Assembly: GCF_011927955.1 (NCBI RefSeq)
Contig: NZ_JAATJN010000001.1
Coordinates: forward strand, 3,782,001-3,846,000
Source of the DNA: Brevibacterium marinum
Lineage (GTDB): Bacteria > Actinomycetota > Actinomycetes > Actinomycetales > Brevibacteriaceae
Length of the DNA: 64,000 bases
Direction: 5' to 3'
Part shown: positions 16,600 through 25,128 of the stretch, in pieces
Position numbering within the stretch: position 1 is the stretch's first letter
Layout of the letters: each line of letters opens with the position of its first letter
Translations under genes and position numbers: made by a program
Notes under the pieces: generated by a model
The model's input: the letters and a program-made list of their open reading frames with translations, nothing else
Told to the model about the DNA's origin: nothing
Database searches by the model: none

Positions 16600-18056
16600 G
16601 CGGCGGCCGTCGACGACTCCAACGCACAGCGCTCGATGAAGCGGGGTCGACCAGCGACCTCCCGCTGCTGAAGAAGGACCGGATCTGGAGTTTCTGGGAC
16701 TTCTCGGCGGCGAACATCGGACTCGCCATCGCCACCTGGGCATTCCTCCAAGGCGGCGCGGTCGCCTATTATGTCGGTGCCAAGGAGGCCGTGGCCAGCA
16801 TCGTCATCGGCTACGGAATCAGCATCGTCTTCGTCGCCCTGGCGCCCTGCATCCCGGCGGTCCGCTACGGCATCGAACAGTTCGTCTCGCTGAGATCGTC
16901 ATTCGGCACCGCAGGCGGTCGCGCCATCATGCTCGTGCTCTCGGCGCTGCTCGCCGCCGCGTGGGCCGCGGTGCTCGCCATCATGTGCGGTCACGCGTTC
17001 GCCAACGTCAGCAATGAGCTCTTCGGCACCGACTTGGAATCCGACGGCCTCGTCGTCAAGCTGCTGGGGCTGGTCGCAGTGGTGCTCTCCTGGCTCATCC
17101 TCATGCGCGGCCCGAAGTCCATCGAAACCGTCAACAAGGTCGTCTCCCCCGGACTCGTCGTGGTCACACTCGTCATGCTCGTCCTGATCTTCACCCAGGT
17201 CGGATGGTCCGATCTCGTCGCAATGGGGCCGCTGGCAGAGGACTTCGACGAGCACATGGCGTTCATGATCGCCATCGAACTCAATGTCGCCGGCGGCCTC
17301 GCCTGGTGGCCCAACGTCGGCAATCTGGCCCGACTGACCAGAAGCGCACGCGCCGGCTACTGGCCGAACATGATCGGGCTCTTCCTCGCCTCGGTGATCG
17401 CCGCGATCGTCGGGGCGTTCTCGGCTCTCGCGCTGGGCTCCGACGACCCCACGCAATGGATGATTCCCCTCGGCGGTTTCGTCCTCGGCGGCCTCGCGCT
17501 GGTCTTCGTCGGCTTCGCCAACATCACCTCGATCGTCGCCCAGGGCTACGCAGCCCTCGTGGCTGTACGCGGCGGCACCGGCAATCTCGGACGCAGGCTG
17601 CCCTGGCCCGTGCTCGGCGGGCTCATTCTCGTCCCGGCCATCGTGCTCGTGTTCTTCCCCGACATCACATACAACAACTACGGTCGCTTCGTCTCGTGGG
17701 GCGCGATCGTGCTGGGCCCGCTGTGCGCGATCCAGTTCGTCGACTTCTTCATCCTGCGCGGCCAGCACCTCGACATCCGGGCGATGTACGACAACCGTCC
17801 TGGGTCTCCCTATCACTTCACTGCGGGGGTCAACCTCGTCGCGTTCTGCGCCATGGCCGCCGGTGCGCTCGTCTACGCTTTGCTGCTCGACCCGATCGAC
17901 TACATCCCCACGGAGGCGTTCCGCTGGCTGACTGCCTCGATCCCATCGATGCTGGTCTCCGGAATCGTCTACTGGGTGCTGACCAAGACGGTGTCCATCT
18001 CCCGGGGCAAGGGCGGTTTCGGACGGATGGAGCCGCAGCTCGCGAAACCCGACTAG
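16596..18056 (+). CDS. Purine/cytosine permease family (NCS1) transporter
   Basis: A membrane transporter of 486 residues with about 12 spans, of the cytosine/purine/allantoin permease type. It begins with the family's polar leader (DLPLLKKDRIWSFWDFS) before TM1, which carries the substrate-site region NIGLAIATW. The C-terminal region has YNNYGRFVSWG and QFVDFFILRGQ, both typical of the family. GTG at 16596 overlaps the small gene by 4 nt; an in-frame ATG at 16584 is an alternative. The exact solute (cytosine, purine, or thiamine-like) cannot be fixed. It is followed 39 nt later by a HAD phosphatase, perhaps co-transcribed. Confidence 0.88.
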   Translation: MSGGRRRLQRTALDEAGSTSDLPLLKKDRIWSFWDFSAANIGLAIATWAFLQGGAVAYYVGAKEAVASIVIGYGISIVFVALAPCIPAVRYGIEQFVSLRSSFGTAGGRAIMLVLSALLAAAWAAVLAIMCGHAFANVSNELFGTDLESDGLVVKLLGLVAVVLSWLILMRGPKSIETVNKVVSPGLVVVTLVMLVLIFTQVGWSDLVAMGPLAEDFDEHMAFMIAIELNVAGGLAWWPNVGNLARLTRSARAGYWPNMIGLFLASVIAAIVGAFSALALGSDDPTQWMIPLGGFVLGGLALVFVGFANITSIVAQGYAALVAVRGGTGNLGRRLPWPVLGGLILVPAIVLVFFPDITYNNYGRFVSWGAIVLGPLCAIQFVDFFILRGQHLDIRAMYDNRPGSPYHFTAGVNLVAFCAMAAGALVYALLLDPIDYIPTEAFRWLTASIPSMLVSGIVYWVLTKTVSISRGKGGFGRMEPQLAKPD

Positions 18057-18095
18057 GCTGGAGGCAACGGCTCGCCGACTACCTTCAGGAGAGAC

Positions 18096-18917
18096 ATGGA
18101 TCGCGATTCGATCGAATGCTGGTTGACCGATATGGACGGAGTCCTGGTCAAGGAGAACAGTCCCCTGCCTGGTGCGGCCGAGCTCCTGGCACAGTGGCGA
18201 CAGGCTGACATTCCGTTCCTCGTGCTGACGAACAACTCGATCTACACCGCCCGTGACCTCTCGGCCCGGCTGCGTTCGAACGGGCTCGAGGTCCCCGAGA
18301 CCCACATCTGGACGTCTGCCATGGCCACCGCCGACTTCCTGTCCAATCAGGTTGACCACGGCACCGCCTACGTCGTCGGCGAAGCGGGGCTGACCACGGC
18401 CATCCACGAGGCCGGATTCGTTATGACTGAGACCGACCCGGACTTCGTCGTGGTCGGGGAGACCCATTCCTACTCCTTCGAAGCCATCACGAAGGCGATC
18501 CGCCTCATCCAGGGCGGTTCCCGCTTCATTGTGACCAACCCCGATGCCACGGGCCCCAGCCCCGAGGGCATCCTGCCGGCGACCGGTGCCATCGCCGCTC
18601 TGATCACGAAGGCCACGAACCGTGAGCCCTATGTGGTGGGCAAGCCGAATCCGATGATGTTCCGCTCCGCACTCAACAGGATCGGCGCTCACTCGATGAG
18701 CACAGCGATGATCGGCGACCGTATGGACACCGACATCATCGCCGGGATGGAGGCGGGCATGCACACGGTGCTCGTTCTCTCGGGGATCTCCACCGCCGAG
18801 GATGTGCGCCGTTTCCCCTTCCGTCCCAATGAGATCGTGGGCGGGGTTCACGAACTCCTCGACGTCCCGCTCGATCAGCGAGAGGAGCTGGGGCCCGACG
18901 TCACCGGCTCCGCCTGA
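18096..18917 (+). CDS. HAD-IIA (NagD-like) hydrolase
   Basis: A 273-residue cytosolic phosphatase. The HAD motifs are in order: DMDGVL (nucleophile Asp, residues 12-17), LTNNS (motif II), VGKPN (motif III Lys) and IGDRMDTDI (motif IV acids), with the NagD-type cap between II and III. NagD relatives dephosphorylate nucleotides or glycerol/glycolyl phosphates; given the adjacent base permease, a nucleotide substrate is possible but unproven. AGGAG lies 6 nt before the ATG. Confidence 0.9.
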   Translation: MDRDSIECWLTDMDGVLVKENSPLPGAAELLAQWRQADIPFLVLTNNSIYTARDLSARLRSNGLEVPETHIWTSAMATADFLSNQVDHGTAYVVGEAGLTTAIHEAGFVMTETDPDFVVVGETHSYSFEAITKAIRLIQGGSRFIVTNPDATGPSPEGILPATGAIAALITKATNREPYVVGKPNPMMFRSALNRIGAHSMSTAMIGDRMDTDIIAGMEAGMHTVLVLSGISTAEDVRRFPFRPNEIVGGVHELLDVPLDQREELGPDVTGSA

Positions 18918-18960
18918 TCCGAGCCCGGCCGAGCCGCGCCAGCCGGATTAGCTGCCGAGA

Positions 18961-19018
18961 AACGGGGTGGGTGTCGACAAACGCATGTGCACGTGCGTTT
19001 GTCGACACCCACCCCGTT
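18961..19018. repeat. Intergenic palindrome (AACGGGGTGGGTGTCGACAA type), copy 1
   Basis: Perfect 25-bp arms (18961-18985 and 18994-19018) around an 8-nt centre, located after the HAD gene. A related, less perfect copy lies at 20085-20142, on the other side of the next gene. Confidence 0.8.
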
Positions 19019-19125
19019 TGTGGATAAATGCCACGCAAATGGCGTACCAGCTCGCTCAATATAGCTCAGCACTCTTTTTGTTACGTTTGATTGCATTTGC
19101 TATTATTTGATTTCATACTGTACTC

Positions 19126-20082
19126 ATGTTTCAAGTCCTGACGACAAGGCAGCTCCGCGATCTTGGCATGCCCCGAGTCCAGATAGCCGAAGCTGAGAAC
19201 TGCTGCCTGAGCAGGACCAGGAAGGGTTACTACGTGATCGCCCGCGTCTGCGATCGCGAGCACCATCGACGACTCAGTGAATTCTCCGCCGACAGGGACA
19301 CCACGTTCCCTCGATTCCACGGAGACATCAGAGATCGAGCAGAAGCGCTACGACTCCAGATTGCCTGTCGACGCGACTCGATTCGGCCCGGTGATGTGTT
19401 CTCGCATGTCTCGGCGGCACTCATCCACAATCTCGACCCGATCCTCACAGCAACGCCGAAAGTCGAGATCTCACGACGGTCTCCCACCCGCAACTACAGC
19501 AGCCTCTATATCTATTCTCGTGAGCTACTCCCGCAGGAGATCACCAATGGATATGCCTATCCGGTCACAACACTGTTGCGAACACTCGCTGACCTCGCTC
19601 TCGACTATTCGCTCGAAGTCTCCGTGCCGGTCATATCTCAAGCTCTGCGCGCCGGAACTGCGAACCTCCACGACATCGAACGACTGCTGGTGAAGGGCCG
19701 ACGAGGACGCAGAAGGGCGCAGTTGGCACTCGATCTTTCCAGCGCGGAATACGAGTCGTCGGCCGAAGCACTCTGTGCGGTGAAGTTCTATCGGTACGGA
19801 ATCACAGGCATGATCCCTCAGGTCGACGCGTTCACAGAGACCGGAGAGTTCGTCGGCCGCAATGACTTCCGTCATGAGAAATCTTCGGTTGCCGTGGAGG
19901 TCCATGGAGTCGGCAAGTACTACCTTGATCCCCATGGCCCTGACGACGCAGCCAAGAAGAACCATCAACGCAATATGAACCTGCTCAATGCCGGTTTCAC
20001 GGTGTTCAATCTGACCTTCGGAGACCTGTTCCGCCCTCGAATATTCGCTGCGATCAGAAGAGCAATAGCCTCTCGCAACTGA
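19126..20082 (+). CDS. AbiEi-like / Vsr-fold (DUF559-like) protein, orphan
   Basis: A 318-residue protein resembling the actinobacterial family annotated as type IV antitoxin AbiEi-domain or DUF559 protein. The N-terminal 40 residues look like a winged-helix DNA-binding module (LTTRQLRDLGMPRVQIAEAE). The middle part includes the AbiEi-like VTTLLRTLADLALD. The C-terminal 100 residues look like an endonuclease-related fold, with Asp in GRNDFRHE and Glu in VAVEVHGVGKYY as candidate metal ligands. No AbiEii-like toxin gene is adjacent. Its sequence and the very A+T-rich leader (19050-19125) are visibly less G+C-rich than the neighbours, and palindromes flank it on both sides. No ribosome-binding site is seen. 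Acquired status is inferred; nuclease activity is a guess from fold. Confidence 0.65.
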   Translation: MFQVLTTRQLRDLGMPRVQIAEAENCCLSRTRKGYYVIARVCDREHHRRLSEFSADRDTTFPRFHGDIRDRAEALRLQIACRRDSIRPGDVFSHVSAALIHNLDPILTATPKVEISRRSPTRNYSSLYIYSRELLPQEITNGYAYPVTTLLRTLADLALDYSLEVSVPVISQALRAGTANLHDIERLLVKGRRGRRRAQLALDLSSAEYESSAEALCAVKFYRYGITGMIPQVDAFTETGEFVGRNDFRHEKSSVAVEVHGVGKYYLDPHGPDDAAKKNHQRNMNLLNAGFTVFNLTFGDLFRPRIFAAIRRAIASRN

Positions 20083-20084
20083 CT

Positions 20085-20142
20085 AACGGGATGAGTGTCG
20101 ACAAACGCACGCGCACATACGTTTGTCGAAACCCGCCCCGTT
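20085..20142. repeat. Intergenic palindrome, copy 2
   Basis: Imperfect inverted repeat beginning 2 nt after the preceding stop, with the same core GTGTCGACAAACGCA as 18961-19018, and ending GCCCCGTT. It probably serves as a terminator as well as belonging to a repeat family. Confidence 0.75.
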
Positions 20143-20213
20143 ATTCACCGGGCAGCGCGGCCCCGCGGCCCCGCGGTCCACCCTGTGTCAGGCCCAGCAC
20201 CCCCGCAGGCACC

Positions 20214-21692
20214 CTACTGCAGGGCCGAGGTCAGCCTCATGACCGATTCCAGGTAGCGCCGGATGTAGCGCCGCTTCTCCCACTCCTCGAGGAACAGCTC
20301 ACGGCTGGTGCGCTGGTAGCCGGCGACCACCTCGGCGATGTCGTCGACGAGGTCTCCCCCGGTCGTCAACAGGCTGATCTCGTAATTGAGGCCGAAGGAG
20401 CGCATATCCAGGTTCGACGATCCCATCACCGCGTACTCATCGTCGACGAGCAGGCACTTCGTGTGCAGCACCTGCGGCTTCGGATAGAGGAAGATGCGCA
20501 CTCCGACTTCCAGCAGTGAGCGGTAGTAGGACGACTGGGCGAGATCGACCATGAACTGGTCGGCCCGCTCGCTCACGTAGAGTTCGACGCTCACCCCGCG
20601 CTCGGCGGCGGTGACGACGGCGGCCAGCAGCGATTCGTCGGGCACGAAGTACGGGCTGACGACCGCCAGACGGGTCTGGGCCAGGTACATCAGCGAGATG
20701 AAGACCTTGAGGTTCGGCTCAGTCGTGAAGCCGGGTCCGGATGGGACGAGCTGCATCGCGCTCGTCTCCCCTCCCACTTCGAGTTCGTACGCATCGCGGT
20801 CATAGGATCTGATCCCCAGCGATTCTCCGCACTCGGTGTACCAATCGGTGGCGAACACCGCCTCGACCGCGGCGACGATGGGGCCGGAGAGCTCGACCAT
20901 GATGTCGTGCCAGGCCCGTCCGACCCTCACATTCGCCTGTTTCAGATACGAGGAGTCGATCATGTTCTGCGACCCCATCATCGCCTTCTTCCCGTCGACG
21001 ACGAGCAGCTTGCGATGGTTGCGTAGGTCGATGCGGCGCAGTTTCCCGCGCCAGGGGACGAAGGGAAGCATGAGATGCCAATCGATGCCGACCGTCGTCA
21101 GGCGCTTGCCCAGGCGGTGGAATCCCGGATACTTCCGGGAGCCGATGTGGTCGAAGAGGACTTTGACCTTCACTCCTCGTGCCGCGGCGCGTTCGAGGGC
21201 TCGGAAGAAGACGTCGGTTGTGGAGTCCCAGGCCATGATGTAGATCTCGACATGCGCGTAGTCGCGGGCCTCGTCGACGAGGGCAGCCATCCGCGCGATG
21301 CTGGTCTCGTAGTCGGAGATGACGCCGTGGCTGTTGCCGGTGACCATGGGCAGGGCGGTGAGTCGGCGGCCGAGCTGAGCGATCGACACGAAGTTCTGGG
21401 AGGTCTGCAGCGATGGGGGCACATCGGGCAGATCGTCGGCTCCTTCGTGCATGAGCTCATCGGCCTGCGCCTGGATGCGGGCACGGCGCCGGTTGATGTA
21501 GGGGCTGCCGAGCATGAGGAACAGCGGGATCCCCACGATCGGCACGAACAGGATGAGCAGCAGCCAGGCCGAGGACGACGAAGGCCTGCGATCCTCCGGG
21601 ACGACGCCGACCGCGATGATCTTCACCACGTATTCGAGCACGATCCAGGTCGCTCCCAGGACGGACGTCACGACGCTGAGATCCACCTGCAC
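20214..21692 (-). CDS. cls: Cardiolipin synthase (phospholipase D family)
   Basis: Membrane-bound enzyme joining phosphatidylglycerol units into cardiolipin. The 492-residue protein has two N-terminal spans (about residues 5-28 and 40-60) and two HKD motifs: HRKLLVVDG followed by GSQN, and HTKCLLVDD followed by GSSNLDMRS. This is the ClsA-like layout; many actinomycetes use a CDP-alcohol-type synthase instead, so the gene may be an additional route. The start is GTG at 21692 with GGGGAAGG just upstream. Confidence 0.9.
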   Translation of the reverse strand: MQVDLSVVTSVLGATWIVLEYVVKIIAVGVVPEDRRPSSSSAWLLLILFVPIVGIPLFLMLGSPYINRRRARIQAQADELMHEGADDLPDVPPSLQTSQNFVSIAQLGRRLTALPMVTGNSHGVISDYETSIARMAALVDEARDYAHVEIYIMAWDSTTDVFFRALERAAARGVKVKVLFDHIGSRKYPGFHRLGKRLTTVGIDWHLMLPFVPWRGKLRRIDLRNHRKLLVVDGKKAMMGSQNMIDSSYLKQANVRVGRAWHDIMVELSGPIVAAVEAVFATDWYTECGESLGIRSYDRDAYELEVGGETSAMQLVPSGPGFTTEPNLKVFISLMYLAQTRLAVVSPYFVPDESLLAAVVTAAERGVSVELYVSERADQFMVDLAQSSYYRSLLEVGVRIFLYPKPQVLHTKCLLVDDEYAVMGSSNLDMRSFGLNYEISLLTTGGDLVDDIAEVVAGYQRTSRELFLEEWEKRRYIRRYLESVMRLTSALQ

Positions 21693-21758
21693 CCTTCCCC
21701 TGTCCTCGGCTTCTTCCTCTGCCCCACACTAACGGAGCAGGTCGGTGGTGCTGAATAG

Positions 21759-21820
21759 ATCGCCCGCCGAGGCGGCCCTGCACGTCCGTACGGAGGTGCG
21801 GAGCCGCCTCGGCGGGCGAT
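21759..21820 (-). terminator. Large hairpin after acdH
   Basis: Perfect 18-bp arms (21759-21776 and 21803-21820) with a 26-nt loop containing the palindrome CCGTACGG. It lies 20 nt after the acdH stop and separates acdH from cls. Confidence 0.7.
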
Positions 21821-21840
21821 ATGATCTCCGGTGTCTGCGC

Positions 21841-23013
21841 TCAGATGCCGAGTTCGCGGGCGATGAGCATGAGCTGGACCTCGGTCGTCCCCTCCCCGAC
21901 CTCGAGGATCTTCGAGTCGCGGTAGTGGCGGGCGACGAGGTATTCGTTCATGAAGCCGTAGCCGCCGTGGATCTGTGTGGCATCGCGGGCATTGTCCATC
22001 GCAGCCTCGCCGGCGATCATCTTCGCGATCGCGGCTTCCTTCTTGAACGGCATCCCGGCGAGCATGCGCGAGGCGGCCAGGTAGTACGCGGAGCGGGCCG
22101 CGACTACACGGGCCTCCATCCGGGCGATCTTGAAGGAGATGCCCTGGAAGTCCGAGATCGGCTGTCCGAAGGCCCGACGCTCCTTGGCATATTTCACGGA
22201 TTCGTCCACGCAGCCCTGCGCAGCACCGACCGAGAGCGCTCCGACGGCGATGCGGCCCTCATCGAGGATGCGCAGGAAGTTCGCGTAGCCGCGTCCCCGC
22301 TCGCCGAGCAGGTTGGCCTCGGGCACCTGCACATCGTCGAAGGTCAGCGGGTGCGTGTCCGAGGAGTTCCAGCCGACCTTGTCATAGGCGGGCTCGGCGG
22401 TGAAGCCTCGAGTGCCGGTGGGGATCATGATGGTCGAGATCTCGGGGACCTCACCGCCCGAGCCAGACGTCCGGGTTCCGGTCACCGCGGTGGCCGTGAC
22501 CAGGCGGGTGATGTCGGTGCCGGAGTTCGTGATGAAGCACTTGCTGCCGTTGACCGTCCACGTGCCGTCATCGAGAGTGGCCCTGGTCTTCGTTCCCCCG
22601 GCGTCGGAGCCGGCTTCGGGTTCGGTCAGCCCGAAGGCGCCCAGCCCGGATCCGTCGGTGAGCCCCGGCAGCCATTCGCGCTTCTGCTCCTCGGTGCCGA
22701 ACCGGTAGATCGGCATCGCACCCAGGGAGACTCCGGCCTCGAGGGTGATGGCCAGCGACTGGTTGACGCGCCCGATCTCCTCGATGGCCAGGCACAGCGC
22801 GAAATAGTCCCCGCCCATGCCGCCGTACTCTTCGTCGAAGGGCAGACCGAACAGGCCCATCTCGCCCATCTTCGCAACGAGCCCGTAGGGGAACTCGTGC
22901 TCGGCGTCGAGTTCGGCGGACACGGGTGCGACCTCTTCGTCGGCGAACTTCGCGACCCCGGCCCGCAGATCCTCGTATTCTTCGGGCAGCATGCCCGGAA
23001 CGAAAGCTGTCAT
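21841..23013 (-). CDS. acdH: Acyl-CoA dehydrogenase (isovaleryl/short-branched-chain type)
   Basis: FAD-dependent dehydrogenase of 390 residues. FAD/substrate motifs FGLTEPEAGSDAGGTKTRA and the C-terminal QIHGGYGFMNEY and EVGEGTTEVQLML (catalytic-region Glu) are present. It is the third gene of the accD-accC-acdH unit. In Streptomyces and Mycobacterium the matching operon oxidises isovaleryl-CoA, and the carboxylase then acts on methylcrotonyl-CoA. Substrate assignment is by context. Confidence 0.92.
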   Translation of the reverse strand: MTAFVPGMLPEEYEDLRAGVAKFADEEVAPVSAELDAEHEFPYGLVAKMGEMGLFGLPFDEEYGGMGGDYFALCLAIEEIGRVNQSLAITLEAGVSLGAMPIYRFGTEEQKREWLPGLTDGSGLGAFGLTEPEAGSDAGGTKTRATLDDGTWTVNGSKCFITNSGTDITRLVTATAVTGTRTSGSGGEVPEISTIMIPTGTRGFTAEPAYDKVGWNSSDTHPLTFDDVQVPEANLLGERGRGYANFLRILDEGRIAVGALSVGAAQGCVDESVKYAKERRAFGQPISDFQGISFKIARMEARVVAARSAYYLAASRMLAGMPFKKEAAIAKMIAGEAAMDNARDATQIHGGYGFMNEYLVARHYRDSKILEVGEGTTEVQLMLIARELGI

Positions 23014-23038
23014 GATTTCCTCCCCGCTGTACGCGTGG

Positions 23039-23077
23039 TCAGTATGTTTCTCGTGGTCAGTGAGTTTCTCGTGGTCA
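23039..23077. repeat. Short tandem repeats ending in accC stop
   Basis: Two 18-bp units (23039-23056 and 23057-23074, TCAGTNNGTTTCTCGTGG type) lie directly after accC on its strand; the TCAGT of a third partial copy contains the accC stop codon. Each unit therefore carries an in-register TGA on the minus strand. Confidence 0.65.
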
Positions 23078-25120
23078 GTTGGCTGATGCTGCTGCCGACG
23101 GGTTGGGTTCCGCGTCCGTGTCGGCGGAGCCTGCGTCCGCGACGGCCTCGTCGACGACGGTGGCCAGCACCTCGTCGAGTCCCACCTGGACGCCCTGGAC
23201 TGCGGTGACGGTGACGATTCCGGCCGCCGGTGCGGTGAGCACGTGTTCCATCTTCATCGCTTCGACGACGACGATCGGATCGCCCTGGTCGACCTTGTCT
23301 CCGGACTCGACGCGGATCTCGACGACGGATCCGGGCATCGGGGCGAGCACCTCGGCGCCGTCGAGACCCGGGGTCAGCGACGTATCGGCCTGGGAGCGGG
23401 TGAAGGTGTGGACACCGCGGTCGCTGCTGATCCAGATGCTGCGATCGCGGGCGTCGGAGAACACGCGTGCGGTGTGCCGCACGCCGTCGAGGCTCACATG
23501 CCAGAGGCCGCCGTCATCGACGGTGACGTCGTCGCTCGTCGCCTCGACCTCGCTGACCTCTCCCCCTGAGCTCAGCGCAACGGTGGGACGGAAGTCCGGA
23601 CGTGAGGTCCGCCAGGCGGAGGGCTGTCCCCACGCCGAGGCGGTCGTGGAGTTCTGCGGCAGATGGGCGGCCGTGATTGCTCCGGTCAGTTCGGTTCCGG
23701 CTTTGCCGCCGGTGACGAGCACGGCCGTCGCGGCGAGCTGTCGATCGGTCTCGCTCGGGGTGTGTGCGAGCTGGTCCTCGTCGAGGCGGTCGATGAGTGA
23801 GGTGTCGAGGTTGCCGGAGACCACCTCGGCGAGGCCGATGAGGGTACGCAGGAAGTCGATGTTCGTCACGATTCCGGGCACCGCCGAGGCGGCCAGTGCC
23901 GCGTCGAGACGGGCGATCGCGGCCGCACGGTCCGGGGCGTGGACGATGAGCTTGGCGATCATCGGGTCGTAGTCCGAGGCGATCGTCTGTCCGGCTTCGA
24001 GGCCCGCGTCGACGCGGATCCCCTCGCCGGCGGGGAAGACGACGTCGAGTGCCCGGCCTCCGGTGGGCAGGAATCCGCGAGAGGGGTCCTCCGCGTAGAT
24101 GCGTGCCTCGATCGAGTGACCGGTCATCGTGATGTCGTCTTGGTTCAGGGCAAGCTCTTCACCTGCACCGACGCGCAGCTGGAGTTCGACGAGGTCGATG
24201 CCCGTGACCTCTTCGGTCACGGGGTGTTCGACCTGCAGGCGGGTGTTCATCTCCATGAAGAAGAACTCGTCGGGACGGTCGGCGCCGACGATGAACTCGA
24301 CGGTGCCTGCTCCGACGTAGCCCACGGACTTCGCGGTCTCGCAGGCCGCCTGGCCGATCCGGGCCCGGGTCGCCTCGTCGAGGAGGGCCGAGGGTGCTTC
24401 TTCGATGACCTTCTGGTGGCGACGCTGCAGGGAGCACTCGCGTTCGCCGAGGTGGATGACGTTGCCGTGGCCGTCGGCCATGACCTGGACCTCGATGTGT
24501 CGCGGTGTGGCGACGAGGCGTTCGAGGAAGAGAGTGTCGTCACCGAAGGAGCTCGCGGCCTCACGCCGGGCAGTGTCCAAGGCTGCGGGCAGCTCGGAGG
24601 GGTCGAAGACGGAGTGCATGCCCTTGCCGCCCCCGCCGGCGGAGGGTTTGATGAGCACGGGGAATCCGATGTCGGCGGCCTCGGTCACCAGCGCTTCGTT
24701 CGACATGGCCGCGGCCTTGGTGCCGGGCACCAGGGGAACCCCACGCTGGGAGACGGCGTTCTTGGCCGTGATCTTGTCGCCCATGGTCCGGATCGCCTCG
24801 GCGCCGGGCCCGAGGAAGACGATACCGGCCTCTTCGCAGGCGGCGGAGAAGTCCGCGTTCTCGGACAGGAAGCCATAGCCGGGATGGATGGCCTGGGCTC
24901 CCGTGGCACGGGCTGCCGCGATGACCTTGTCGATGCGCAGGTAGGACTCGGAGGCCTGCGCCGGTCCCAGGTGCACCGCAGTGTCTGCGGCCTTGACGTG
25001 GGCGGCATGGGCGTCGGCGTCGGAGTAGACGGCCACGGTGCGAATGCCGAGGCGGCGGCAGGTGCGGATGACACGGAGGGCGATTTCGCCGCGGTTGGCG
25101 ATGAGTACTGTGTTGAACAT
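23075..25120 (-). CDS. accC: Biotin carboxylase/biotin carrier (acyl-CoA carboxylase alpha subunit)
   Basis: A 681-residue biotin-dependent carboxylase alpha subunit. The N-terminal biotin carboxylase domain (about 1-445) has NRGEIALRVIRTCR, the glycine-rich ATP loop SAGGGGKGMH and the EVQVMADGHGNVIHLGER block. The C-terminal carrier domain has the biotinylation motif EAMKMEH. With accD it would form a 3-methylcrotonyl- (or acetyl/propionyl-) CoA carboxylase like mycobacterial AccA1-AccD1. ATG at 25120 is preferred; an in-frame GTG at 25132 overlaps the accD stop as GTGA and is a real alternative. Confidence 0.93.
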   Translation of the reverse strand: MFNTVLIANRGEIALRVIRTCRRLGIRTVAVYSDADAHAAHVKAADTAVHLGPAQASESYLRIDKVIAAARATGAQAIHPGYGFLSENADFSAACEEAGIVFLGPGAEAIRTMGDKITAKNAVSQRGVPLVPGTKAAAMSNEALVTEAADIGFPVLIKPSAGGGGKGMHSVFDPSELPAALDTARREAASSFGDDTLFLERLVATPRHIEVQVMADGHGNVIHLGERECSLQRRHQKVIEEAPSALLDEATRARIGQAACETAKSVGYVGAGTVEFIVGADRPDEFFFMEMNTRLQVEHPVTEEVTGIDLVELQLRVGAGEELALNQDDITMTGHSIEARIYAEDPSRGFLPTGGRALDVVFPAGEGIRVDAGLEAGQTIASDYDPMIAKLIVHAPDRAAAIARLDAALAASAVPGIVTNIDFLRTLIGLAEVVSGNLDTSLIDRLDEDQLAHTPSETDRQLAATAVLVTGGKAGTELTGAITAAHLPQNSTTASAWGQPSAWRTSRPDFRPTVALSSGGEVSEVEATSDDVTVDDGGLWHVSLDGVRHTARVFSDARDRSIWISSDRGVHTFTRSQADTSLTPGLDGAEVLAPMPGSVVEIRVESGDKVDQGDPIVVVEAMKMEHVLTAPAAGIVTVTAVQGVQVGLDEVLATVVDEAVADAGSADTDAEPNPSAAASAN

Positions 25121-25128
25121 GGATGAGC

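Noticed and set aside
16899..18851. 650-codon minus-strand open frame
   Set aside because: Antisense to the NCS1 permease and HAD genes, which have clear family motifs; His/Asp/Gly-rich shadow composition.
19126..20082. Complete type IV toxin-antitoxin pair
   Set aside because: No nucleotidyltransferase-like AbiEii gene is adjacent on either side; only the AbiEi-like protein is present.
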